From Chlamydiales bacterium (GTDB lineage Bacteria; Chlamydiota; Chlamydiia; Chlamydiales; JARBTQ01): a stretch of DNA of 37,640 nt. Location: contig JARBTQ010000027.1 in assembly GCA_029240075.1 (NCBI GenBank), positions 1-37,640 on the forward strand. Reading direction: 5' to 3'. The notes beneath the pieces are model-generated. The model saw nothing but the letters and a program-made list of their open reading frames with translations, had not been told where the DNA came from and searched no databases. How positions within the stretch are numbered: position 1 is the stretch's first letter; every line of letters starts with the position of its first letter. The translations under genes were made by a program, and so were the position numbers. Of the stretch, positions 1 to 9,252 are shown in pieces.

Positions 1-126
1 ACTTTTCCCTTATAACAGAGTTCCTTCATGCCTTAATTTTTCTGCACGTAAATAAATCCTTCGTTAGCAGAAATTCTAGATGTCTAGCGGGAATTGCTGC
101 CTAAGCAAGCAGATGGCTATCCTTTT

Positions 127-161
127 AAGTCCTGCTATAACCATTAGTTATAGCGGGACTT
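127..161 (-). terminator. Strong stem-loop downstream of groEL
   Basis: A 15-bp stem (127-141 against 147-161, one G-U pair) closes a 5-nt loop. It lies about 30 bp past the groEL stop codon. There is no long U tract on the minus strand, so it may act as a transcript-stabilising end or a weak terminator. It could also serve a gene outside the window on the left, because the hairpin is symmetric. Confidence 0.55.
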
Positions 162-192
162 TATATAAACTTGTTATATAGGAAGTTAAAGC

Positions 193-1800
<1,608 letters not shown>

Positions 1801-1848
1801 CTATTCCTTGTTTAAAGTAACTGTTTTAGGCTCTTTATGAAGAATATG

Positions 1849-1877
1849 ATCTTACTGCAAGATAACATTTTGGACAA
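1849..1877 (-). promoter_or_regulatory. Candidate groEL promoter
   Basis: On the minus strand TTGTCC (1872-1877) is followed after exactly 17 nt by TAAGAT (1849-1854), each matching the sigma-70-type consensus at four of six positions. It lies between the CIRCE operator and groEL. A promoter overlapping the CIRCE element is an alternative, so the assignment is weak. Confidence 0.3.
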
Positions 1878-1894
1878 GAGCTTTGTGTTAATTT

Positions 1895-1921
1895 TTAGCA
1901 CAGAAGATAAAAGAGTGCTAA
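1895..1921 (-). promoter_or_regulatory. CIRCE operator (HrcA binding site)
   Basis: In groEL orientation the site reads TTAGCACTC, nine bases, then CTGTGCTAA. The first arm is the perfect CIRCE arm; the second matches GAGTGCTAA at seven of nine positions, and the 9-nt spacer is exact. CIRCE is the known operator of the heat-shock repressor HrcA. It lies about 100 bp upstream of the groEL start codon, implying heat-inducible control of this lone groEL. hrcA itself is not in the window. Confidence 0.88.
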
Positions 1922-1954
1922 CTTAAGTTCTTTACTTTTCTTTTTAAAAGCTAC

Positions 1955-1983
1955 TTGCATTTTTATCTGATTTACCACAAAAT
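1955..1983 (+). promoter_or_regulatory. Candidate ssrA promoter
   Basis: TTGCAT (1955-1960) and CAAAAT (1978-1983) are separated by 17 nt and lie about 20 bp before the mature tmRNA 5' end, leaving a short leader for RNase P removal. The hexamer matches are partial, so this is only a candidate. Confidence 0.27.
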
Positions 1984-2004
1984 AGCGCTTGTATTGACTC
2001 ATTC

Positions 2005-2411
2005 GGGGGTGTAATGGCTTCGACTGGGAAATGAAGTATTGACTGCATGCGGAGGTTTATCGGTTGGCCTCCTAAAAAGCCGATAAAAAAATTAAATGCC
2101 AAGAATAGTAACGTTCTTGAAGTAAACTTCCAAGGTGACGAGGGAGTTTACGCTGTTGCAGCTTAATCCTAACAGATTATAGTTGCCCGACGGCCTAAAG
2201 TTAGACCAAGGACTTTAACGCTGTCGTCTTTAACCTTGGTATGGATTTTATAACCGCCGCTTTTCGGGTATGAACATCCGAGATAAATAAAAGCAAGCTA
2301 ATCTTAGTGTTTTACCTTCCATAGGGATTAGCTCAAATTAAGAGGGTGATAAGCATGTAGATGTCACTATAGAGTTTGCTCAGGACGAGAGTTCGACTCT
2401 CTCCACCTCCA
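2005..2411 (+). ncRNA. ssrA: Transfer-messenger RNA (tmRNA)
   Basis: Rescues stalled ribosomes by trans-translation with SmpB. The 5' end GGGGGTG pairs with CACCTCC near the 3' end to form the acceptor stem, and the T-arm (GAGTTCGACTCTC) and the conserved 5' TTCGACTGG are present. One discriminator A follows the stem at 2411 and CCA is not encoded, so it must be added after transcription. The tag reading frame can be read from a GCC resume codon at 2098 to TAA at 2164-2166. It gives a 22-residue tag that begins AKNSN, contains VNFQGDEG and ends AVAA, which fits a C-terminal hydrophobic degron. Pseudoknots are likely in the rest but were not modelled. Confidence 0.95.
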
Positions 2412-2440
2412 TTTTGTTTTTCCCTGAATATATCTTTTAT

Positions 2441-2467
2441 ACGGTGACTTTTTTTACAAGACACCGT
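2441..2467. terminator. Possible shared terminator between ssrA and the 712-aa gene
   Basis: ACGGTG (2441-2446) pairs with CACCGT (2462-2467) around a 15-nt T-rich loop. It sits between the convergent ssrA and the 712-aa gene. The ssrA transcript also runs directly into a T-rich stretch at 2412-2421, which may be its real end. Confidence 0.35.
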
Positions 2468-2476
2468 CTCTTATTC

Positions 2477-4615
2477 CTATGAACAACATTGAGATTCTTC
2501 TACAGATGACTTAGTATCTTTGATGAACTCTTTTAAAATGTTTAATAATGGCAAACTGCGGTCATTAACATAAAGCTTATCAAATTCAATATACTCAGCA
2601 CTATCTTTTTCAAGGTTCAATCTTAACATCTGTATCGACTGTGCAACATTGACTACTAATTTACACCCTTTTCCCTTCCCTTTGCAGCAGGAATTTGCCT
2701 GTGGTTCAAACTCTACAATACGCTTACAGGATAAGTAATGCAGCTTTTTATCAATATTGTACTCCGCTTTAAACGGTGCAATAGCATGGAACCCTACCCG
2801 TTCTACAGCAGTAAAAAAGTCATGCATTTCTGAAGAAAAATGGCTAGCTGCATAGAAGCCAAACTGCTCATTGCAACAATTTTTAATAGTCTGCCTCAAT
2901 TGACGAGCTCTTTGATACCCTTCTTCCGTAGATAAATGAGAATATTCTTGTTTCAACTGGTAGCGGTGTTGTGCACTAACCTGTTTCCAAAATAGATCTA
3001 ACTCTTTTTGCCGAACCTTTTCTAAAATAGCCCCATCGATAGGGCGGTTAGCTAGTTTATTATGTAAACTTTCCCCTTGCTCTTGCGTGCTCTCTAGTTC
3101 TATTAGGAAAAAATTTCCGTACCGCTCTTTTAAGAGAGTAATCAAATCAGTACCATTTAATTCAAATGTCTTCTGCTCTAAAGATGTAAAATCAAAGTGG
3201 CTTTTTTGATTGGGAAAATCTAAAGTCAATATTTGTTTAAAGAAATTTTTTTCAAATAATTGATCAATAGTTGTCTGTCGAGTTGAATGCTGGATGATCT
3301 TAGTCACATATGAATTCAAAGAATTGATTAATTCCTGCTTGAGCACTTCTCTGACCTTGATATCAAATGTATCAAATATTTGATTAATCTTTTGTATTTG
3401 GGCTTGATCTAATTGGTCTGTACATTTCTTTAAAAGAAACTGTAACATCTCATCCGATAGCTGCTGAGGTTCTATCTCGGTCTTTAAGGTGTGCTTAAGA
3501 TGCCATTCTTGAAATGAAGTGATAGGACCTAATACCCGCTTTAACATACTAAATTCATGGCAGGTAAACGGGTATAAATTGCTACAAGGTGTTTGCTTCC
3601 AAGCTTCAGAACCAAACCATATCTGATAAACCAATTGTTGCTTCGCTTTGAATTCTTTTTCATCCACAACAAGATCATCGACAAGTTTAAAATTTTTATA
3701 AGCTAAATTTAAACCCTCCTGAAGTTGCTTGAAAGTTAAATTTCCATCAGCAACGGGGCCATAACGTTCTACAAACTGTGGATGTAATATCTGAGTAGCT
3801 AACTCATTAAAATTTTGAGCATAAGGCGAAGGTTCATCGAAAGTATACGTGAAAAAATTGGCAATTTCAGCTATCGCATCAAGTTCTTTTAAATCAAATC
3901 TAAAATCGATAACTCCCTTTTCTTCAAGCATTCTTAATCGAGTACAGAGACTGGAAGCAAAAATGCCTATCTTTTTACAATGCAAAATAAGCTTTTGTTG
4001 AGAGCCCTTCAAAGTCTCATAAAATGACTTTTGCTTTCCCTCTTTGCGAAGACGTCTTAATAATTGTAATACTTCTGTAGAGTTCAATTTGAACCATACA
4101 GAATTTTGCTCTAAAATTTGTGAAACTGTCTCTTCGTAAGAATCTACAAATGCTTGGTCTTCGCAGCTAAGATCAGGAGACAAAGCTTGGTAGAAAGTTT
4201 TTGCTAGTGTTGTAAGTTTTTCAGCAAGTACCCCTACCCCCTCTACAATCTGAGGATTTGCATGATTAGATAACTCGCTTATCAAAGAATTCTTGATATG
4301 ATCAATAATCAAAAAATTTTTGTAGCTCAATCCTAATAGTTTGCTTGATTGAGCATCTTTTTCTAGTTGTTCTCTGATTTGTGCTGCAGAATAGGTTCCA
4401 AAAGTATGATTCGTAAAATGGTTTAGTAGCGTTAGTAGTTCCCCTTCTTCCGAATATTTTCCGATAAGACGTAAAAAGCTTATCCATAAACTAGAAATAA
4501 AACTTTTTTTAGCTAAAAATCCTGTTACCCCATCTATCGCATAGGTATGGAGCTCTTTAGCTTGATAACCTTTGAAAAGAGCTTCTAATGCGTTTAAAAA
4601 AAGTTGTATTTCCAT
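2477..4615 (-). CDS. Orphan protein, 712 aa, Cys-rich C-terminal part
   Basis: I do not recognise this protein. It is mostly helical by composition, with no signal peptide or clear membrane segment. Cysteines concentrate in the last 80 residues: SCKRIVEF, then NSCCKGKGKGCKL, and the chain ends ESQCCS. The first cluster could bind metal. The terminal Cys-Cys-Ser resembles host Rab-type prenylation ends (XCCX), but this is only a resemblance. The start codon is ATG with AAGGAG directly abutting it, too close for a normal ribosome site, so initiation may be unusual or the true start may be elsewhere. It is transcribed away from the FlgE-like gene with 265 bp between them. A chlamydia-specific, possibly host-directed protein is the best guess from context only. 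Confidence 0.75.
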   Translation of the reverse strand: MEIQLFLNALEALFKGYQAKELHTYAIDGVTGFLAKKSFISSLWISFLRLIGKYSEEGELLTLLNHFTNHTFGTYSAAQIREQLEKDAQSSKLLGLSYKNFLIIDHIKNSLISELSNHANPQIVEGVGVLAEKLTTLAKTFYQALSPDLSCEDQAFVDSYEETVSQILEQNSVWFKLNSTEVLQLLRRLRKEGKQKSFYETLKGSQQKLILHCKKIGIFASSLCTRLRMLEEKGVIDFRFDLKELDAIAEIANFFTYTFDEPSPYAQNFNELATQILHPQFVERYGPVADGNLTFKQLQEGLNLAYKNFKLVDDLVVDEKEFKAKQQLVYQIWFGSEAWKQTPCSNLYPFTCHEFSMLKRVLGPITSFQEWHLKHTLKTEIEPQQLSDEMLQFLLKKCTDQLDQAQIQKINQIFDTFDIKVREVLKQELINSLNSYVTKIIQHSTRQTTIDQLFEKNFFKQILTLDFPNQKSHFDFTSLEQKTFELNGTDLITLLKERYGNFFLIELESTQEQGESLHNKLANRPIDGAILEKVRQKELDLFWKQVSAQHRYQLKQEYSHLSTEEGYQRARQLRQTIKNCCNEQFGFYAASHFSSEMHDFFTAVERVGFHAIAPFKAEYNIDKKLHYLSCKRIVEFEPQANSCCKGKGKGCKLVVNVAQSIQMLRLNLEKDSAEYIEFDKLYVNDRSLPLLNILKEFIKDTKSSVEESQCCS

Positions 4616-4823
4616 CTCCTTAAATTACCCCTATCCAGGTCAAACTAGTTCTTAAAATTTTGTATATTTATCGCTGATTCTAGGTATTGTGCAGTAAAAA
4701 TCAATAAGCAAATGCCATTTTTAATTTTATAAGTTAATTTGCTCATAATGAATAGGAAAGGTTATGTTGTACCATTTTATGACGATCAGACTTTATTAAA
4801 GGGAGAAACAAAAGAATGAAACT

Positions 4824-4844
4824 CCGGCAGAAGATTTCTGCCGG
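4824..4844 (-). terminator. Stem-loop after the FlgE-like gene
   Basis: A perfect 9-bp stem, CCGGCAGAA (4824-4832) with TTCTGCCGG (4836-4844), closes a 3-nt loop. It lies 37 bp past the stop of the FlgE-like gene, and the minus strand continues T-rich (TTTCATTCTTTTG). It is likely a rho-independent terminator for that gene. Confidence 0.6.
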
Positions 4845-4880
4845 GTTGAAGGTCTTTTTTAAGGATGAGTGGTTAGAAAA

Positions 4881-7205
4881 TTAGAGTAAAATACTGACCT
4901 GTTTAAGCTTTGCTAAACGCTTTACTTCTCCATTAGAATAATACCCTAACACAGAATCACTGTGCTTAGGATCTAATATCACATTGATCAATTCTCCTGC
5001 CTGTGTTCCATTAATTTTTTCCATGCCGATATCTAACCTTCCTCGAAAAGAAGTAATATAGGAAAGATCGATCATCACTATTTGTGGTAATTTTAAAGAT
5101 GCTATTCCAGATTGTTTAGTTGGCAGGTTTAGAGAAGAATTAATCGTTAAAGTCACTTCTGTACTGTATCTTATATCGTAGCCTGGAGCGTAAGGACTAT
5201 AATCGGTTGGATCTATTCCTAATACAGTCGGTATCCCTTGATTTATATGATTAAATATTCTAGTGATTGCATCCCTGTTAATAGCATTCGAATTAGTCAT
5301 AAGGGGCTCCTCAATGTCTAGCATAGGAAATATTTTCCATTCAACATTATCAAGCCCTTTAGCATAATCTTGAACACAGGCTATAGTAAGGTTATATAAA
5401 GCTCCATTAGCATCACACACTTTATTTGTAGAGGTTACATAAAAATCAGGTTCTATCATTTGAATGGAAACGCCTTGTTTGCCAGAAACTCCGTGTAATA
5501 GTTCTCCTAAAACAGTTCCAAAATTTATATAGTCACTTCTTTTTTTTGAAATTGTGTTCCTTTGACTGGGAGTTAAGTGTAAATTATTGAAGCTTCCATG
5601 AAGGGTAGAGACAAATAATTTACCATCTTCAATACAGCTAAGAGCCGATGTATCAGACTTTAAATTTCCTGCTTTATCTAGAAGACTCGAAAATGAAGTT
5701 TCTTTTAAAGTAGAATCAATTAAGCTTGCCAACTGACCCAAAGTAGAGAATTCATAATTTTTAAAGTTTGGATTTTGAGCTACGCAGTAGAAGTCCCGTT
5801 CCTTTCTCATACCTTGGGCGTTGATTAAGGATAATTTTAAGATACCTGCATCATCGGAAGAGTCTTTTAAATACAAATTTAAACCAGCATATTCCCCATA
5901 TTCTGTTGCAGGATTTACACTGCTGTACCCATAGTCTTGTAACATAGGTGTATCAAACCATGATATTGTCTCTGAAATCGCCCGCGCTGCATTCAAGACA
6001 ATATTAAATTGGCGAGAATCTGGCACACAGCCATCAAGATCAATAATCGCTTGTGTTTGAGCAGCGATTCCATTAAAGGCAAGAGAACCTAAACGATTTC
6101 TCATTTCAAAATTGTCCTGGTTAACAACTAGACTAAAATTATGAACTAAACCTGTTCCACCAATTTTTAAGCATCCAAATTTGTCCAATTGAATATGAGT
6201 AATCTGTGTTGTAGGATCGGCAAAGGTTAAGGATCGATCCTGTAGAGTAGATTCAATGAGACCGCGAAGGTCATCTGTGCGACAAAACTCACCCATGCCA
6301 ATTCTGATGAAAGGGTTTCCAATCGCGTTGGTTACGGCGCTAACATGACGGTATCGTTTAGGAGTAGAAGAAGCTACGCGATAGAAACTAGCAAGTAAAC
6401 GACCATATTGATCTACCATCGCTATTTGGCTATGTAAGACATCATCGTAAAGCCCTGCCCCTGTTGTTATAGAAGTTGAGTTCTGATTCATTCCTCTTGA
6501 GGTTGACCCTGCTGTCAGATTTATAACTGTAACTAGGGAACCTCCACCGGTAAAGCCAATAGCATCATTAAGAGTTAAAACTCCTGCTGCAACCGAAATG
6601 ATCCGTTTGCTTAATGTTCTTCCTTCTGTAACTTGTACTGTATCGCCAGCTCTGAAAGCACTGTAGCCTACAGGTGATCCTAAATCAGCATCTCCAGCTA
6701 AAAGACGAATGGTTGTTCCTATTAATGTACCAGTAGCTTGTATAAGCTGACTATCGTGATAATAACCGCTCCCATAAAAATCTTGAGAAGCATACTCATT
6801 TATGAGTGCACATTTCATAACACCAAAGTTTTCCCCCCGTGAGAAAATTTTCCACATTTGAGTCTGTATGTTTGCAATTTTTTGTGGTTTAAAGCATGGA
6901 AGGTTACCTCGACATTTAAGCTTAGTCGTAGCTTCCCCTGTTAACTTTTTACCAGATACCATCGCAAATGGACTTTCCTCAAAAATTTGCTCATTTGTTT
7001 GGGGATCAAAACTTTTACCTAGGATACGATTGCCCAACTTATCTGTGACATAAGAAATTGAATTCTTACCTGTGGGGATTAGATTGATCTCTAGCCCCTT
7101 TGATACTTTTTGAGTATGATCTAAAGGATCCTGCGATAAGTAACCGATAGAAGCATGTGCAAAATTAGGGTAGGGCTTGATCAAAGAATTCATCTTATTT
7201 ACCAT
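4881..7205 (-). CDS. Flagellar hook (FlgE)-like protein lacking D0 helices
   Basis: Several blocks match the beta-rich body of flagellar hook protein FlgE. Residues 23-63 resemble the early D1 region (QD..D, KGLEINL, YVTDKLGNR). TGEATTKLKCRGNLP at about 89-103 matches the start of the D2 domain. DFYVTSTNKVCDANGALYN followed by a Trp-containing strand matches the VYDSLGN hook motif. The last 60 residues (INGTQAGELINV, then LGYYSNGEVKRLAKLKQV) match the C-terminal D1 end with its YSNG turn. Missing are the N-terminal ALSGL...NNIAN helix and the C-terminal coiled coil that polymerise the hook. No other flagellar gene is nearby. At 774 residues it exceeds a typical 400-residue FlgE. It may be a secreted or surface protein built on hook domains. 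The assignment is by eye. Confidence 0.6.
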   Translation of the reverse strand: MVNKMNSLIKPYPNFAHASIGYLSQDPLDHTQKVSKGLEINLIPTGKNSISYVTDKLGNRILGKSFDPQTNEQIFEESPFAMVSGKKLTGEATTKLKCRGNLPCFKPQKIANIQTQMWKIFSRGENFGVMKCALINEYASQDFYGSGYYHDSQLIQATGTLIGTTIRLLAGDADLGSPVGYSAFRAGDTVQVTEGRTLSKRIISVAAGVLTLNDAIGFTGGGSLVTVINLTAGSTSRGMNQNSTSITTGAGLYDDVLHSQIAMVDQYGRLLASFYRVASSTPKRYRHVSAVTNAIGNPFIRIGMGEFCRTDDLRGLIESTLQDRSLTFADPTTQITHIQLDKFGCLKIGGTGLVHNFSLVVNQDNFEMRNRLGSLAFNGIAAQTQAIIDLDGCVPDSRQFNIVLNAARAISETISWFDTPMLQDYGYSSVNPATEYGEYAGLNLYLKDSSDDAGILKLSLINAQGMRKERDFYCVAQNPNFKNYEFSTLGQLASLIDSTLKETSFSSLLDKAGNLKSDTSALSCIEDGKLFVSTLHGSFNNLHLTPSQRNTISKKRSDYINFGTVLGELLHGVSGKQGVSIQMIEPDFYVTSTNKVCDANGALYNLTIACVQDYAKGLDNVEWKIFPMLDIEEPLMTNSNAINRDAITRIFNHINQGIPTVLGIDPTDYSPYAPGYDIRYSTEVTLTINSSLNLPTKQSGIASLKLPQIVMIDLSYITSFRGRLDIGMEKINGTQAGELINVILDPKHSDSVLGYYSNGEVKRLAKLKQVSILL

Positions 7206-7410
7206 CTGAATTGTTAAAAATTTATTTAAAGTTTAGTGTACAGCGAATCATTTTAGATTAGGCAAAGTTGCCTTTTGCTATATAAAAAAAGCACCTAAAT
7301 ACATACAAGTGTTTACATAGATTCAAGCCTTGAAAGCTTACCCTTTCTTTTTCTTAATTAGAAATTAATATTTTTTAATTAATTAAATAAAAAAAAGAAG
7401 GGGGATAAAC

Positions 7411-8907
7411 ATGGATAATTACTCTCAAAACAATATTAAAGAAATGAGCCAATTAATTGGCAATTATACATTTGAAAAAAAAAAGCTGCTTTCCGCTAAA
7501 GAGAATAAAGTTACCGGTTCTTTCAAAAATTATACAGGAATGACTAAAGAAAAAGCGGCCAGTATTGTAACAAATTTTTTGCAGAATATAGAGGATGATC
7601 TTCAAAAAAAGGGGCATTTAAACGATGAACAGATCTATATCTTAAGCGAATTGTATGAAGATTCCACTATTGTTAAAGTGCTAGAGCACACAGGACATGC
7701 CAGCAAAATAAAAAGTAAATTTTTGAATATTTTTAACCAAGATCCTATCGCTAATTTTAAGAAAAATTTCAAACAATCACTAGCTGAATCGCAAGCTGTT
7801 GTAATTAGTCAAATTTACAGATCAATCTCCTCCAAAATCGATAATAGGGAACAAGTTGCCCAAGAGTTGTATAAAAAGATACAAAACCATTTAGAGGATT
7901 GGCTTGAAGATAGTCAACTGGGCGAGCATAAAATTAAAGAGATAACAATTCAAGGTCATATCTTTAAAATTACTTGTCAGAAACAGGAAAATGGAATCCG
8001 TAAGGCTGTTATTAGCAAACGTAAGTTGATCGGAAAAGGGGGCTTTAATCGAGTTAAAGAGACCTTAGAGCTAGAACTCAAGCAAACAAGCTCAGAAATA
8101 CAGTCATTAGGTTTTAAAACAGGTATTAAACGAAAAAATATCCATCTTAAAACTTTTGAAGAAGTTAGTGCCTTACAAGCACAAATTACTAAAAAACGAG
8201 AATTTCTTAAAGATATCCCAAACATACAACCTCCTAACCCTTTAGTTTTAAAAGAAAAATATCCTGATCCTCAAAATAGAGAAGAGGTCCTATACCAAGC
8301 AATTTCATATGATCTCTATTTAGGGCAATCCTTAGCTAGTGAAGAAGGATTTGCTCAACGCATCATCTCCCCTGACGAGGCAAAGCTTTTAAGCCACAGC
8401 ATTGCAAATAGTTTATTAGCAATGAGGCCCACAGATAATATAGAGGACTTGGTTATTTTGGGAGATATTAAACCTGGTAACGTATTGGTAGATTACGATA
8501 AGAAAGGACAAATTAATAAAGTAACAATCATAGACACTGATGAAGCTGAAAAAGGGGTAACCCCGACCACATCAACTCTAGGCTACCGTTCCTTTGCTAA
8601 TACAGAAGGCTTAACTGAAGGGCAGGATATGATCGATGTAAATCAGGACATATTTAGTTTTGCAACGATGATGCTTGAATTGACCGACTCTAATATGAGA
8701 AATCACCTCTTTAATAAAATTATAAGCTTGCATAAGTCTGATTCAACTATTGAACAAAAGAAAGAAGAATTAAAAAGCTATTTGCGAATGGTAGAAACAG
8801 ACTCTGTCTATTTTAAATACCTTTTGAAAGCAATTAATTTGCAGCCCAAAGACATTAAAGGCGGGCGTAAACTCCTGCAAGCTATGCTAAAGGGAAAGTC
8901 CCCTTAA
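7411..8907 (+). CDS. Serine/threonine protein kinase-like protein (paralogue 1)
   Basis: Likely cytosolic or secreted protein kinase. About 195 N-terminal residues form a domain I do not recognise. The kinase part then begins with a glycine loop IGKGGFNRV (207-215). The catalytic loop is GDIKPGNVLV (D352, K354, N357). The metal-binding Asp is D375 in IIDTDEAE, where DFG is replaced by DTD. A C-lobe helix NQDIFSFATMMLEL (411-424) matches the DxWSxG motif. The VAIK lysine and helix-C Glu are less clear (K240 and E250/E251 are candidates), so activity is uncertain. Strong ribosome site AAGAAGGGGG lies before the ATG. It is followed by a second, clearly related kinase gene in the same direction, a tandem duplication. 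A host-directed effector role is inference. Confidence 0.82.
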   Translation: MDNYSQNNIKEMSQLIGNYTFEKKKLLSAKENKVTGSFKNYTGMTKEKAASIVTNFLQNIEDDLQKKGHLNDEQIYILSELYEDSTIVKVLEHTGHASKIKSKFLNIFNQDPIANFKKNFKQSLAESQAVVISQIYRSISSKIDNREQVAQELYKKIQNHLEDWLEDSQLGEHKIKEITIQGHIFKITCQKQENGIRKAVISKRKLIGKGGFNRVKETLELELKQTSSEIQSLGFKTGIKRKNIHLKTFEEVSALQAQITKKREFLKDIPNIQPPNPLVLKEKYPDPQNREEVLYQAISYDLYLGQSLASEEGFAQRIISPDEAKLLSHSIANSLLAMRPTDNIEDLVILGDIKPGNVLVDYDKKGQINKVTIIDTDEAEKGVTPTTSTLGYRSFANTEGLTEGQDMIDVNQDIFSFATMMLELTDSNMRNHLFNKIISLHKSDSTIEQKKEELKSYLRMVETDSVYFKYLLKAINLQPKDIKGGRKLLQAMLKGKSP

Positions 8908-8939
8908 ATATTAAGCTCTTTTCTAATTCTTTTACTCAC

Positions 8940-9058
8940 ACTTGCAGAATGGATATGGTCATTATTTCCTAAGCTATTAATGGACCCCTTATAAAACTTT
9001 TTTTGTGGGGGGCTAGCTATATATCTTACAACATAAATAAATCGTCCATTCTGTAAGT
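8940..9058. repeat. 119-bp element with 14-bp terminal inverted repeats
   Basis: ACTTGCAGAATGGA (8940-8953) is repeated in inverse as TCCATTCTGTAAGT (9045-9058) with one mismatch. The flanks CTCAC (8935-8939) and CTCAT (9059-9063) could be a 5-bp target duplication with one change. An inner CCCC...GGGG hairpin around an A/T-rich loop lies in the middle. It fills much of the 345-bp gap between the two kinase genes. It could be a small MITE or a transcript-processing structure; no ORF is in it. Confidence 0.5.
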
Positions 9059-9252
9059 CTCATCCCATGATTATTTAAAGATATTTTTCAAATAAGATCA
9101 CAAAACATACAGAATGTTTATAACTTATAGTAGCTACAGTTATAGAGAGTATTATTCCCGCGCATAAATATTAAACACACGAATATTAATTAAATCTTAA
9201 CAATAAAGAAATAAGATAATTATCTAGATTTGAATAATAAAAAGGTTCAATA

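Noticed and set aside
4748-4819. 23-codon plus-strand ORF (MNRKGYVVPFY...) just before a hairpin
   Set aside because: No ribosome site, very short, and no recognisable relative; the hairpin is better explained as the terminator of the FlgE-like gene.
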